Counted from the first letter of the stretch, positions 1 to 11,675 are shown. The stretch is DNA of 64,000 bases from Molossus alvarezi (GCA_037176705.1 CM073889.1:107339890-107403889); one strand, 5' to 3'. Notes: generated from the letters alone by a model not told the origin. Numbers and translations: made by a program.

Positions 1-409
1 CACTGGCTAGTATTCATTTAAGAACAATATTCAAGTGATACCCAGGTGTCATCAGGCAGTGAGCTGTATGTGAGCTGGACAGAAATCGTCAGAATATTTC
101 TATGACAGATGAGAAGAGTTTGTGGAAACACTCATCTTGATTCAGGATCAGTGACGTGGGGAAGAGGACACACCTGGTTATGGGCAGAGGGCGAAGTCAG
201 TGTGGTCATCTCAGAGCCTCAGGGCCTTGCCCTTGTGGGCCCTCCCCCCCCCCCTTGGTGTTGCCCATCCCCCCAGTCCACCAGGCCCTTGGGCTGAACA
301 AACTCCCTATATGAGGCTTCGGTTGGACAGCTGACTATGCTCCAGGTCTCTCCCCAACCTCCCCCACCTCCTTCCTCAGAAACCTGGCCCCAAAATATAT
401 TGCCGGTAT
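1..409. other. Unique non-coding DNA
   Basis: I recognise no gene or repeat here. A run of C residues lies near 244-254. Short open frames cross it on both strands, but they have no recognisable domain and biased proline/tryptophan-rich composition, as expected of chance frames. Confidence 0.5.
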
Positions 410-870
410 AGGAGGTTGAGCAATGTTCCCCCCAATTCACATTCACCTGGAACCTCAGAATGTGACCATTTTTTGGAATTAGGGTCTTTACAGATATAAT
501 TAGTTGGACTCTCAAGACAAATTAGTTAAGGATCTCAAAGGCCCTGAATTCAATAACTGGTGTCCTTACTGGAAGGGGACACGAGAGAGAGAGAAGCAGA
601 AGAAAGTCCTGTGGAGACAGGTAAGCAGAGATTGGAGAGATGCTGCCTCAAGCCCGGCACCTGGGGCTACCAGAGCTGGAAGAGGCAAGGAAGGATTCTT
701 TCCTAGAAACTTCGAGGGAGCGAGGTCCTGCTGATAACCTTGATTTTGGACTTCTAGCCTCCGGAACTGTGAGAGAAGAAACTTCGGTTGTACTAAGCCA
801 CCAACCTGGTGATCCTTTCTTTAAGGCCACTCCAGGGAACCACAGAACTAGTGACATGCTAGTAACAGAA
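410..870 (+). mobile_element. MaLR-type solo LTR fragment (MLT1/MST-like)
   Basis: The stretch follows the order of landmarks I know from mammalian MaLR (ERVL-related) LTRs. An 'aattcacatt..cctcagaatgtgacc' segment is followed by 'tagggtctttacagat', a 'ggtgtccttactggaagggga' segment, a purine-rich middle, then 'cttgattttggacttctagcctccggaactgtgag' and 'taagccacc'. It is an old, diverged LTR with no internal gag or pol and no coding capacity. The subfamily is uncertain. Confidence 0.75.
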
Positions 871-1445
871 GGTGGGTAAATCCATTACTTTCAGGAGCAT
901 TTCTACTTAAATCCAATAAAGTCGAGATCTGATGCCTTAAACAAAAAGGAATGAAATCTGCAGCAGGTAGAGGTTCTTCCCAAGTTCATCATAAGTCACC
1001 CCAGAACAGTAACCAATGCTCCTGTCCAAGTGGGTGTGAATCCCCTAGAACGGTAACCAATGCTCCTGTCCAAGTGGGTGTGAATCCCCTAGAAACATTC
1101 CAGTTTCCCAAGTCACTGGCTCATGTTTTCTTCATAAAAATTTAATTTCAAAGTACAACAATTAAGGACATTTGTAGAAATTGTGCCAAAAGTGGTTAGT
1201 AAAATACAGAATGATACTAGGCAAGAAATTTGTTCTTTGGACTGCAAATATTGACTGACCTGTTTTCCAAGCACTACATTAAAGGGAAGACATACAAATG
1301 TGATCTACAGCAGAGGGTTAACAACTCTACCTATGAAATAGTCTGATGAAAATTAGCCCTAACTCTGATCAAACCTTTAGATCTAACTATGAATTACGTT
1401 AACTGTAGAAAAGAGGGGACCAAGTCAAGGAGCCCCATAAGGGGT
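871..1445. other. Unique non-coding DNA with a small tandem duplication
   Basis: No gene or dispersed repeat is recognised apart from the 44-bp tandem duplication listed separately. The right part is A/T-rich. Confidence 0.45.
1003..1090. repeat. Two-copy 44-bp tandem duplication
   Basis: Positions 1003-1046 and 1047-1090 are the same 44-bp unit side by side, differing only at A1008 versus G1052. The near identity (43/44) against much older surroundings suggests a recent replication-slippage duplication. Confidence 0.95.
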
Positions 1446-1597
1446 AATCAGAAATGTTTCTTAAACCAGCTGCATGGAAATCACCTGGAAAGCTTTTGGG
1501 GGCTGGGCAATTCTGATTCAGCAGGTTTGAGGTGGAACCTGAGATTCTGCATTTCTGACAAGCTCCTATTCAACTGAGAACCACTGTTATGGAAGGT
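1446..1597 (+). mobile_element. MER5-like non-autonomous hAT element
   Basis: The segment carries the MER5 landmarks in order: 'gcatggaaatcacctgga', 'ttctgattcagcaggt', 'gaggtggaacctgagattctgcatttctgacaagctc', and the terminal 'actgagaaccactgtt'. It is a diverged copy of a short palindromic hAT-Charlie element with no coding capacity. Confidence 0.8.
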
Positions 1598-1707
1598 TGT
1601 TTTTTCTGCAACAACAACAACCAAAATTCAAGAAAAATAGAGATGGAGGAGGAATATTTATACTAAAAAGATATAAGTGATAAGTCAACCAATACAAACG
1701 TGTGCAC

Positions 1708-1730
1708 GTGTGTGTGTGTGTGGGTGTGTG
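1708..1730. repeat. (GT)n microsatellite
   Basis: Short GT dinucleotide run with one interruption (GGG). Confidence 0.9.
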
Positions 1731-1995
1731 ACAATCAGGGAAATTTGAACACTGAATGAGTATTTGATGAACTTAAGAAAATATTGTCAATGTTCTAAGT
1801 TTTTTAAAGAATAAACCTGCAAGATTTACAGATGAAATAATAAGATGTCTGGGACTTAAAAACTCAGGGAGAGGACGGTTGACACATGATTGGCTGATCA
1901 TTGCTGAGACTGGGTAATAGGGACGTGGGATTCCTTGTGTTATACTCTCTACATTTGTATACATCTGAAACTTGGCATAATAAGAGGTTAAGAAT
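1731..1995 (+). mobile_element. Old L1 3' UTR-like fragment
   Basis: It contains 'gaaatttgaacactga..gagtatttgatga', 'gatgaaataataagatgtctggga', 'gctgagactgggtaatagg' and the closing 'ctctacatttgtatacatctgaaacttggcataataagag'. The order resembles 3' UTRs of old mammalian L1 subfamilies. The class assignment is from memory and the divergence is high. Confidence 0.5.
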
Positions 1996-2189
1996 AAGTG
2001 AATCAAGCCGAGGGTCATCTGTGGATTCATCTAATGTATATGCAGGGCCTCCTGTGTGTAGTATTTTCACATGTAAAAGTCCCATTTTATGGAGGTTCAG
2101 ACGTCATGCTACTACTAGTAAGTGGTGGGGTTGGGAACCCACATTTAGGCTTTCTGACTAAGCACAGTGCTCATTCCATTGTTTCTGTA

Positions 2190-2352
2190 GTCATCACACC
2201 TAAAAAGGCAAAACAATCACCTTGGGAGCTCATTTAAAACACAGAGTCCAGGCCCTCCACCAGGTGTTTTTGAAGCAGAGGATTTGGGGTGAGTCTCAAA
2301 CATTTATATTTTTAATAAGTCTATCAGGTGACTTGGAGGCTTGAGAAACACA
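2190..2352 (+). mobile_element. Diverged MER5-like hAT fragment
   Basis: Landmarks 'aatcaccttgggagctcatttaaaacacagag', 'ggccctccacca', 'gatttggggtgagtctcaaacatttatatttttaataagt' and 'caggtgacttgg' follow the MER5 order. Its ends are eroded. Confidence 0.65.
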
Positions 2353-2967
2353 GTCTTAGAGTGCTGAGCCGACTAGAATGAAGAATGATGGAATATCCGT
2401 GCTCCCAAGAAAGACATCCAAGCTCAGAAGCCCAGGAGAGGTTTTGACCGATCCTTGGTTCCTTCCTACCGAGGTGATGAATCCGACTTTGGCTGGGCTT
2501 CTAGGCCCTTCCCTGGGGGCTAAATGATTAATGCTGTACTAAGGTAGAAGGGACAGGGTTTGATCACCTAGAACAATCTCCTCCAGGGCATAGAGCAGAA
2601 AGGCACATTTAACTCACAAACAAGCACTGAGCGCCATATTTCTCTTAAAGGAGCAGCTTCCCAAGGCTGTAAACATCAGCTGTTTTCCTCCTTTGCCACA
2701 CAAAGGAGTGAGCTCTTGTCTCATTGTCATCTTGTGGGCCGTTGCCTGCCAAGGCCTTACTGAACAGTCTGGAGTTCTCTGTCTTGAAATGCTAATAGAG
2801 CAGCTGGCGGGGTGAATGTTGGAGGAGGGTGTCATTAAGTTCCTTTTGAGATTTGGGGAGACAAAGTTGACTCCCCTTCCAATACCTTATCTCCCCGTCA
2901 GAGAAGGCTCCTGAAACCCAGTCTCATTTTGCTAATAAGTAGGATTTAGAAGGCAGATGATGCCTTC
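2353..2967. other. Unique non-coding DNA
   Basis: No gene or repeat was identified. The stretch around 2600-2830 is moderately G+C-rich with a minus-strand open frame of about 73 codons that lacks any recognisable domain. Confidence 0.4.
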
Positions 2968-3128
2968 TAGCTCAGGGGTCCTGTACTTTGGCTAAAAGCT
3001 TGTGCCATCTGGGGGAACATAAGAAACTCCCAGTGCCCAGGCCCCCTCTAGACCATCACATCCGAATGGCTACTGTGGGAGCCAGGTGTGTGTATTTTTA
3101 GAAACCCCAGGTGATTCCTGTGTGGCCA
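2968..3128 (+). mobile_element. Diverged MER5-like hAT fragment
   Basis: It begins 'ctcaggggtcctgtactttggc' and continues with 'aagaaactcccagtgcccaggcccc' and 'gtgtatttttagaaaccccaggtgattcctgtg'. This matches the layout of MER5-type elements (head, 'cccaggcccca', 'ttttagaa..cccaggtgatt'). It is non-coding. Confidence 0.65.
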
Positions 3129-3549
3129 GAAGTAGGGCATATAAAATCATTCATGATACACATTATGGCTGGCAGAGCTGGCTGTGAGGTCGGGGAAACA
3201 AGATTTGCCAACATAAAAGTGAAACTAGTAATGAAAGAATTAAGTAGCAACTTGGGACATTTTACTGCGGCCACTAGTCACATGTGTACCTACTGAGGAG
3301 TTTCAGAAGAGACAGCAGTGATGGGGGTGATCCCAGGAGGCTTTACCTACAAGGCAGACCTACAGGATGTGAAAAATGTGGGTGGTGGAGGAAGAGAAGA
3401 GGGGAAAGAATGGACATGTGACTTCTCCAGGGAGGTGGAGAGGCCCCCACTCAAGTTTCCACGCCAAGATTCATGGTGCTGAGTCCTCTACATCTAGACA
3501 CCCTGGGTGTCTCATTTTTACTTCCCGACAGAATCCAAAGGCCTTACTG
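3129..3549. other. Unique non-coding DNA
   Basis: No recognised gene or repeat. Confidence 0.4.
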
Positions 3550-3690
3550 AAAAGAAGACTGTGCTGTGAGTTAGGAAATCGCATGAGGGTGGGCAAACCT
3601 CAACCTCTCTGACCCTCAGTCTCTGTTAAATAAGAAGTGAGAGTAAGAGAAGCTTGAAGCCCTCTTTCCATCTGAGGTTCTGTAACTCGG
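3550..3690 (+). mobile_element. MIR SINE fragment
   Basis: The MIR core is present in diverged form: 'gcaaacctcaacctctctgaccctcagtctctgttaaataagaagtgagagtaa'. This corresponds to the 'acttaacctctctg..cctcagtttcctcatctgtaaaatgggg' region of the family. Confidence 0.65.
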
Positions 3691-3722
3691 GTCCCATGAC
3701 TATGAGACATAGACTCGGTTTA

Positions 3723-4430
3723 AAATAAATATTATTAAAGTATAATTTATGACTGGACCTATTGTGAGTATACATTTGATGAGTTCTCACACATTTGTAT
3801 ACTCATGCAATCCCCATCACAATGAAGATAGAGGACATTTCCATCACCCCCAAAAGTTCTTCTTTGCCCCTTGCCAGTCAACTGCCGTGCCCCCACTCCA
3901 GCTCCAGGGAACCACTGATCCACTTTCTGTCACTGTAGATTGGATTTGCTTTTTCCAGAGTTTAATAAATGTAATCGCATAGTCTTTTGTATCTGGCTTC
4001 CTTCCTTCAGCATAATCTTTTGAAATTCACCCATCAGTATATATTAGTAGTTTGTTCCTTTTTAATGCGGAAGGGCATCTCATTGAATGGATATACAGCA
4101 ATGTGTTTATACCTTCATCTGCTAATTTGAGTTGCTCCCAGTTTTGGGCTGTTATGAATAAAATTGTAATAAACATATGTATAGGCTTATGTGTGAACAT
4201 GTATTTTCATTTCTCTTGGGCAAATATCTAAGAGTGGAACTGTTTGAACAGTTGCACAGCAAAAATATACTTAACTTTATAAGAAGTCGCCCAATCTTCC
4301 AAAGTGGCTGTACCATTCTGCACTCCCGCCATTAATACATAGGTGTTCCGTTTGCTCTACATTGTTGCCAACACTTGTTACTGGCAGTCTTTCTAATTTA
4401 GCCACACAGGGTCTGCTTTAATCTTACATT
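3723..4430 (-). mobile_element. Old L1 (L1M class) 3' end
   Basis: On the plus strand this reads as the reverse of an old mammalian L1 3' end. Landmarks are 'acacatttgtatactcatgcaa', 'gaggacatttccatcacccc', 'gaaccactgatccactttctgtcactgtag', 'gttgctcccagttttgggctgttatgaataaa', 'atttctcttgggcaaatatctaagagtgga' and 'ccaacacttgttactggcag'. It is about 700 bp and heavily diverged, with no usable ORF2 reading frame. Confidence 0.85.
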
Positions 4431-5794
4431 TTAGATTATAATTGCACAGCAAGGGCCAGAAGGGCCCTGAGGGCATCTCAGCCGGACCCCTGTGTTATAA
4501 TGCGTGGCCCCGGGATAGGTTCAGCCTTGTAAAATGCACGTGTCTCCGCGTTCTTTCACATCCAGATTCCCTGGTCAGTTTCGCCAGAGGCTAAGTTCAG
4601 GATGAGCCTGATGAATTGACTCAAGCTTCACCATCCCCAGTGGAAACAGCTTTCAGTTCCTTTGCAGGATTTCACAGGCCCAGCACCCCACTGCCTCCCT
4701 GGGCTCTCCAAGAGGACTCCTGACACATTTTTAATGAAGAGAGGCTGCCTTTGGGTAGCAAGATTCTTTTCTTCCCGCTTGTGCCAACTCCTTCCTTTTA
4801 TGACATGCTTTAATGAGGGAGGATGAAGAGAGAAAATGAGTAACAGATGTATCTGAAATGGGTCTGAACAATAATTACTTTCTGCAGTGAAATTACAGAA
4901 ATTCCCCACGCAATATGCTTTGGAGAGGGCTGGCGGAGGGAAGTGTGTGTCGCTGAAAGCACAACGAAGCAAGCGCCCTTCAGAGTTCCAGCACAAAAAC
5001 GACGTCTGAAACTCCGCAAGGAACCCGAGTTTAACATGCCCCTTCCACTTTTTAAAAGGAAAAATAGGAATTGAAACTTGGTGAAAGAAGGTGAACAACC
5101 AGCCCTCTTAGCAATGGATCCCTCCCACGTTGGACTGGAAAGCAGTAAGGGAGGAGGACATGGCCACCCACCTCCTGACCCCGGGGGAACTGAACCGGGG
5201 CACGCTGGTCAGATCCTTCTCCAGAGTCCTGGGACTGGAGCGCTCTGGTTGGCAGCGCCCTCCTCCTCCGCCAGGCCACAGCCTGTCTACGACTGAAGGC
5301 AAGAGCCGGAGTGACTCTGAGCAGCGTCTCTATTCTCGAGGGTGACTACCAGGAGGGACAGTGACTCTCCCAGGGAGAACGTCTGCACCCGTCAAGGGGT
5401 CCAGAGGTTTCCCTGAGAAGGCGTGGCCTCTGCCTCAAGAGTCCAGTGTTTCCCCTGGGAAGTCTGGAAGGTGAGAGGCCCCACCTGCAAAGGGGTGGGG
5501 CCCCGTCAGCCTTACTCGGGGCACCAGAGGCCAACCTGACGGGCCATCCCCACAGCCCCTCAAATTGCTCGCAGTAGCCACTTTTCTTTCATTTTTTTAT
5601 TTACTTACCCTCAGCACCCCTCCAATGAAATGAGGTCACTTATAGAAAATGCAAATTTTAGAAGATAAAGTTAAACATCAGATATAGAGAAAACATTTTA
5701 TAATGGGAGGTCAACTGTGAATGTGTCTGTCCACTGTTCACAGTCACAGGTCAGAACTTTCACACCCTTCACTGAGGTTCACTTCATATTTTTT
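4431..5794. other. Unique DNA, possible conserved non-coding element
   Basis: No repeat is recognised. The part at about 4620-5040 mixes A/T-rich motifs ('aacaataattactttctgcagtgaaattacag') with retained CpGs and shows no repeat signature, a look typical of constrained non-coding DNA. A 156-codon minus-strand open frame (4628-5098) has no domain, no matching splice context and a low-complexity look, so I do not call it a gene. The part at 5080-5560 is G+C-richer. Confidence 0.35.
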
Positions 5795-5985
5795 CTGTCT
5801 GAACAAAGCGAAGGGTCATCAACGTCAATATCTTGGTTGTTACATTGCACTACAGTTTTGCAAGATGCATAAACGACTTGGGAAATTAGGTAAAAGGTAC
5901 ATGGGACCTCTCTGTATTATTTCTCACAACTGCATTTGGGTCTACAATTATCTTAAAATCCACAGTTCAATTTTTTTAAGAGATA
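5795..5985 (+). mobile_element. Old L1 3' UTR fragment
   Basis: The segment with 'ggttgttacattgcactacagttttgcaagatg', 'gggaaattaggtaaaaggtacatgggacctctctgtattatttctcacaactgcat' and 'tctacaattatcttaaaat' follows the terminal 3' UTR of old mammalian L1 subfamilies. The A-tail has degraded to 'ttcaatttttttaag'. Confidence 0.7.
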
Positions 5986-6039
5986 GAATAATGTATAGAT
6001 TTGGTCTGAGTTTCAGGGAGGCCAAAGTGTAAAAGGAAG

Positions 6040-6362
6040 TAACCACATGATTATGGAGGCCGAGAAGTCCAAAGACCTGCAGTCTATAGGTCTGAGAACC
6101 AAGAGAATCATGGTGTGAGTTCAAGGCTGAGTCCCAGCTTGAAGACAGGCAGAGAGCACATTTCTCCTCTCAACCTTTTGTTCTGTTCAGGCCTCCAATA
6201 CGTTGGATGAGACCTGCCCACATAGGGGGGGTGGGCAATCTGCTTCACTCAGTCTGCAGATGCAAATGTCACCCTCTTCCAGATACACCCGAAATATTCA
6301 GCCAAATACCCGGGCACCCCAGTGCCCAGTCAAGCTGACATCTAAAGTTAACCATCACAACT
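6040..6362 (-). mobile_element. Old LTR fragment (ERVL/MaLR-like)
   Basis: The segment contains 'acatgattatggaggccgagaagtcc', 'ggtctgagaaccaagagaatcatggtgtgagtt', 'ttttgttctgttcaggcctccaatacgttggatgagacctgcccacat', 'gggcaatctgcttcactcagtctgcagatgcaaatg' and 'cagtcaagctgacatctaaagttaaccatcaca'. This is the order seen in an old ERVL/MaLR-group LTR. Orientation and subfamily are uncertain, and there is no coding sequence. Confidence 0.65.
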
Positions 6363-6510
6363 CTGAACAAAGTTACTTCCCCTTTCTGTGCCTCGGTTTA
6401 CACCATCTGTAAAATGGGCATTATGAGAGTTTCCTCCTCACCTGGTTGGGTAGACGTTCAAGAGAGACAGAATGTACAAAGACTTAGAAGGATGCTGGGA
6501 ATACAGTGAG
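6363..6510 (+). mobile_element. MIR SINE fragment
   Basis: The MIR core is clear: 'aagttacttcccctttctgtgcctcggtttacaccatctgtaaaatgggcattatgagag'. It is followed by the diverged 'agacttagaaggatgctgggaatacagtgagt' tail. Confidence 0.85.
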
Positions 6511-8717
6511 TGCCCCAGCTCCTGGGGAGGGAGCAGTGGGCAAGGAACAAGGAGAAGCTAGACCGGGGCTTCCTGAGCTAGCTTGACTCCAGGGCCCCTT
6601 CTCTCTTCTTTTTCTCTCTTTCTCTGCAATTCTGAGACCGACAGTTGAAAAGGTTCGAATTCCCCAGAGTGACACCTCCTTCACATCCCCCTTCGGCAAC
6701 CTGTCTTCGTCGAGAGTCTAGTTGTTCCACCCAGGATTTCCCATCATCAGGACCAAGGCAGAGACAGGGCTGGCCTCTCGGGGACCCGACTGTCTGCTAC
6801 AACGACATTCGATACGGTGGGAAGGAGCCGGCTACCTCCCACACCTTAATTGCTGTTGACAGAACACAAGAAGCCCAAAGGCACGCCCCACGCTGCCCTA
6901 GCTCCCTGTGCTGCTGCGCTTACTCCAAAGCAGAGAGCATCCCATGGCGACAGCGAGGCAGGAACGCCACGGGCCGGGGATCACACCTTACAGCGCAGCT
7001 CAGTGGGCGAGAGCAGGTGGCGGCGGAAATGGTTTATGGAAAAGAAGTCTCCCCTTTACATACAAATATCTAAAAACTATTAATTTTGGGGCAGCAGCAA
7101 GGAAGAAATACATGAAAGGAAAATTGATTTCTATTTAAATGGTATGTTTTCATCACCTTTCTTCAGGGCCTGAGCATTCATCTTTGAGTACCTGTGCTAA
7201 TTGATTTCAAATGCAATTCAACGCAATCGCTGTAGAATAATAAATCTCGGGGCAAAGCGGCTGAGGGGGAACTGGAACAAAACAGGAAGGGTATCTAACC
7301 TGTGGCCTTGGAAAGGCGTGTCTGCGTCTCCTGGGGTGCTGGCAACAGTGCCCGATGGGAGGTGGGGCGGTGCCAGGAGCAGAGGCTGCTCCTTGTGTGT
7401 GCTATGGGCAACCCCTGGGACTTGAAACCCTCCCACTGATCCGGGAAGCATCCATTTCCAGTCCACTGCCAGGGCCTCTGGAGGCCGTTCCCAGTCCCCA
7501 GGGGTGCTCTGGCCCTCTGCTGGAGGCAGAGACCCCTTCTGGCTGCTCCCCCATTCCTCCTTAAAGGGCCTCTTGCCTTCTTTCCCAAGGGCCCCCCATG
7601 GGCCTGGTCTTCCCGGAAAGCCTCTTCTGTACGACCCTCTTCCTGCTAGACTCGTGCCCACTCCTCCCCAGTGGGCCATCACTTTGGGAGATAAGTGGCT
7701 ACGCTGGTCCCTAAAGGGTATGACAGAGCCTTGCTGGAGACCCAGCAGTCACCATGGTCAGAGACATGACCCTCAACATGATGTGGGTCCAGGCTCCGTG
7801 GCTGGCCACAGAAGGCAAGTAAACCCACGGGGCTCCATCCAGGTGATCCCAGATGGGTGCCTGCCCTCCTGTGCTAGAGATCTGCCCTTGCTCACCCCAG
7901 GGAGAGGTGAGGGCCGATCCTGGGGGCAGGGATGCAAGACTGGACAGGAAGACGAGGGGTCAACAAGGGCTCCTGCTTGCTCAGTGGCCGCGTGGCAGCT
8001 TTCTGAGCAAGTATCCAGCTGGTAAGAAGGAGAACCACTAACCTGTCAAAACCCTCTGTGCAAAGAAGCTGAGCAATCATAAAAAAGTGACGCACCCCCT
8101 CCTGAAAATAATTCATGGGAGATGCCCAATCTCCAAGCACTGGAGCAGCAGGCAGCCCCGCTCGGAAGGAGAGAGCAGGTGGTTTGGCCAGTCCGCAGGG
8201 GCCAGAGTAGAGCTGGGACTAGACAGCTTCCACACCCGGAGGGAGGGCGGCTGTGTCCTGGTGGGCTGGGACCGCGGGCAGCTGTTAGGCGTGATCCAAC
8301 CTGCAGCAGCGGCAGATCTTTGTACCTGCCCACTCTGCCTCCCCAGAACTCTGCCGTGGCCCAACTGAACTCTCTCCGAGTGGGTTTCTCCACATGACTG
8401 AGGTCAGGAGTTCATTTCTGAGAACGGACAGCCCTGCCCGTGATGTACCTACATATGCTGAAAGCAACATCTATATAAGATCAAAAAACAGAGCCATTTC
8501 AGTCAGTCTGAGCACACAGGTAATGAATCCAAATTTCCAACACACAGACAAAGTATCCCAAGACAGACGAAATTCGAAATGGAACGCATGGTCTCATTCT
8601 TTATGACCACTATTTCAGTTCTTATATAAGTCCATTTACATTGAAGATAGCTGCTTCTGTCTTATACAACTTGAAATGAGCTGTGTCCTCGCGTCCCACC
8701 CCTCTGCTTGACTTTCA
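6511..8717. other. Unique non-coding DNA
   Basis: No gene or repeat was identified over 2.2 kb. The segment at about 7020-7270 is A/T-rich with 'ctattaattttggggcagc' and 'gtgctaattgatttcaaatgcaattcaac'; these TAATT cores are the kind homeodomain proteins bind, so it could be a regulatory element. Overlapping open frames on both strands at 7200-8400 (up to 173 codons) share no family features and look like chance frames in G+C-rich DNA. Confidence 0.35.
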
Positions 8718-8718
8718 C

Positions 8719-8745
8719 ACTCATTCATTCACTCACTCATTCATC
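8719..8745. repeat. Short (TTCA)n / (TCAC)n tetranucleotide repeat
   Basis: Run of 'cactcattcattcactcactcattcatcc', an imperfect tetranucleotide array. Confidence 0.85.
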
Positions 8746-10695
8746 CGCAGCCTCTCCCCTCAGGTGGCTCACTGTTGAGGGAGAAGACAGGCACTAGGCA
8801 GCTGCGCATTTCCTCCTGCGTTGTGGGGATATGATAAGAGGGATTTAAAGCAAAGAGCCCTGGCCACCGGAGTCAAGCTTTCATTTCCCCAGTCTGCCTG
8901 GCTCCCACCTGCCACCCCCGTGGGGCTATTGATTTCTGACCTGCTGCGATGTGAGCTCCCATGCTGTGATATGGTTTGGGGTAGTGCTGACAAGGCGAAG
9001 GAAGCCCACGGCTCACCGAGAGCTCCTCCTCCCACCCAGGCCACAGTAGCCAGTTGGGAGGAGGCAGCGGCAACACGCCCCGCGGAGGGAGGGAGATAAA
9101 TAAAATTTCTGCTGGGCCCATTGATCTTCCCTCTGAGCAATTTAGTGGTCAGGGGGATGGGGAAGCAGCAGGGGAAGCGTCCTCACTGCTGTTTAGCTCA
9201 CTTCTGAGGGGCAGGAGGTCCCTAAGTCAATAGACTCACTGAAGCCACCCTCCCTGCGAACAGTCCCTGGTGACAAACCCCTGACTCTGTAACCCCAAAA
9301 CAGGGAGAAGGGAGGCGGAAAGTAATTTGGAATGGGAAGAAACAGACAGTAACACGCTGGACTTAAACTACCCATTAGGTGATTAAGGGGATTAGGCTGT
9401 ATTACTTCTGCAGCTTCTCCCTCTGAAAGCTGAGGGGAGGCCGGGACTCAGCCAGGCTGCCCGGTCTGGAGAAGCGCACAGTGACCCCTCGTTCGCCAGC
9501 ACACGCGGAGGGAATGCGTGTTGGCCTTCCCTGGGCCCGGGGCAGAAGTACAGTTTCTCATGGTGAACAAAACCACCTTCCCCTGCTCGGGGTGCGTTCT
9601 GGCACCTCATTTTTTTGCTCCGGGTTCTGTGCTGTGGGGCCAGAACTCTGGGCCTGTCTCAGGTGTTCCCAGTTCAAAATTCTGTCATGCTATTCCCCTG
9701 GTGGGAAAATGTGCCGCCATGGTATGGCATCCCATAACACAAGAGACCTGAGAGCAAGTTCAGGGGAGTTCTCCATGGTTACCTGGGTGCAGGGAGAAAC
9801 CTAGACCAAATGTCCCTGAGTTCAACAGGGGCAGCTCTTGGTCACCACCCGGGCCGCTCAGAGGAGCAGCCCATCAGTGTCCCCTGGTTTGAGCAGCATG
9901 CGAGTGGCCAGGACTGGACTGCACAGAGAGTAAGGGGTGACCTGGACCTTGCCTCTAGAGGCCCGGCTCCTGGTCTGGGCCATGTGCCCTCCTCACTTTT
10001 CCTGCCCCTTGCAGAGGTGCCCAGCGCCTGTGGGCGGTCTCCCGCCGCTCTCTCGTGGAGCCTGATCTCGGGCCTCTCCCTCACCCCCCTCCAGGTGAGT
10101 GTCCGAGGAGCAACCAGCGATCCGTGCCTGGAACTGAGGAAAGGGGGCGCTGGCCCGGGTGGGGCTGTCACACAGAGGGGAGACTTTTGGAGCCCTGGGC
10201 TCTGGTGCCCCTGGAAGCCCAGCCTGGAGGTTCCTGGTGTGTGTTGGATGCTCCTGTGGTTGAGGTCTGCTGAGTTCTTCACCCGCTGCTCCCCATGTGG
10301 CAAGAACTGGCAGCCAATGGAATTAAAGCTCATTGTGGGAGGGCCCGGGAGGCCCTGCACCGAACTCTCTTCAGTGGGTAAAACTTTAAATATTTGCACA
10401 CGGCTGTCCTGCCCTCCACGCCGGCCTTTCCTGGGCTCAGGCCCTCAGGTCTTCCTCTCATCTCTGTGGACTCCAGACCCTTTCTACGCTGGATCTCCAG
10501 GTTTGCTTCAGATTGCCACATAGAGGGCCGAGTGTCCCCGGGATGCTAGAGGGAGTCCTTTTGGGTGAGAGAAAACTCAAGGAGCTGGTGTCTGCAACTC
10601 ATTCGTCTGGGGAGGAGATGGTTCCTAATTTTCAGGGATGGGTAGTGACGCGCGTGGGTTTCTCCCCCTTATCTTCAATGTGATCTAATTCAATG
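8746..10695. other. Unique, moderately G+C-rich non-coding DNA
   Basis: No repeat or gene is recognised. The longest open frame (9810-10523, plus, 237 codons) is overlapped by a 185-codon frame on the opposite strand. Its translation is rich in S, G, P, R and W with no domain, and it lacks convincing exon boundaries. I regard it as a chance frame. Confidence 0.4.
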
Positions 10696-11215
10696 ACATC
10701 AACAGGTATTTACTGCACATCTGTTAGATGCTAGGCCCTGGGGCGACAGTAATAAACATCCTCCTGGAGGATGAAAGGGGAGGCAGATGGGAACCAACCT
10801 GCTGATACTGTGTGACAAGGACATCAGCGGAGAAGCAGAGGGTGCAGTGGGACTCCCGAGCTCCTGGTGGAGGCCAGGGACAGAGACCACTGAGAAAGCA
10901 ACGTCTGAACTGAAGTTGAGGATAAGCTGGAGTGGGCAGGCAAAGGGGCCGGGGGAGGCGGCAAGGAGAGACGAGGGCACGGGAAGGAGGAAGGACGTGT
11001 GCACAGGAGCAGGGCAGAGAGCTGGGCCCAGGAGGAAGAACTGGAAAGGTTTGGCTGGAGCTTGGACGGAGGATAATGGGGGAAGTGTGGAGAGAGAGAT
11101 GAGGCTGGAGAAATCACAAGGGCACAATTCACAAAGAGCTTTGAAAGCTCAACTAAGCGTTTGGGCTTCACTCTCCTAAGGGCACTGAGAACTCAGCGGA
11201 AAGTTGTAAGATAAG
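10696..11215 (+). repeat. Diverged ancient interspersed repeat, class uncertain
   Basis: The stretch begins 'caacaggtatttactgcacatctgttagatgctaggccctggggcgacagtaataaac' and continues through purine-rich sequence to 'aaagagctttgaaagctcaactaagcgtttgggcttcactctc'. This resembles a common ancient mammalian dispersed repeat (landmarks 'tatttattgagcacc..gccaggcactg' and 'gggccttgtaggcc..gagtttggatttt'). I cannot name the family confidently. Long open frames on both strands here are artefacts of purine bias. Confidence 0.45.
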
Positions 11216-11539
11216 AAAGGGATGGATGGGATCTCTTTCCATAAGAAGAGGAGGTGAGCAGAAGGGAGTTGGCAACAGGAGATCAGGCACAAGGCAACTG
11301 CAGAGCCCAGACTACAGATGCCCCAGGGAGTCTCAGTGGGGTGGAGCCAGGGAAGAGGAACGTGGCCGAGGACACATCCTTTGGGAATGTTTATAAACCC
11401 CACCAATGATACAGCTCTCACTAAGTACAACCCACTTCCTGGAATTGGGGACCCAAGAGGAGGGACTCAATCTGGAGTGAGAGAGTCTCCCGGATGTGAG
11501 CCTAGATGCTGGTGGGCCCATGTGCCCTGTACCATACCA
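11216..11539. other. Unique non-coding DNA
   Basis: No recognised gene or repeat. Confidence 0.4.
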
Positions 11540-11675
11540 GGCCCTGCACTCCTTGCCATCAGTTGATGGGTCATACTCTCCTTTGTGTCCCCAGACTCTG
11601 GCACATAATTGGTGTTTTTTTAAAAAAAATGCATGCATGAATGCATGAATAAATGAATATAAGACAGTCTCTAAC
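11540..11675 (+). mobile_element. L2 LINE 3' end fragment
   Basis: 'actcctttgtgtccccagactctggcacataattggtg' followed by 'gcatgcatgaatgcatgaataaatgaat' matches the L2 3' end ('..tgtatccccagcgcct..ggcacatagtaggtgctcaataaatg') and its short tandem tail. Confidence 0.6.

Noticed and set aside
4628..5098. 156-codon minus-strand frame as a small gene
   Set aside because: No domain or signal peptide pattern I trust, and the DNA looks like non-coding constrained sequence instead.
9810..10523. 237-codon plus-strand open frame as a possible gene
   Set aside because: It overlaps a 185-codon frame on the other strand, has no recognisable domain, biased S/G/P/R composition from local G+C, and no convincing exon borders.
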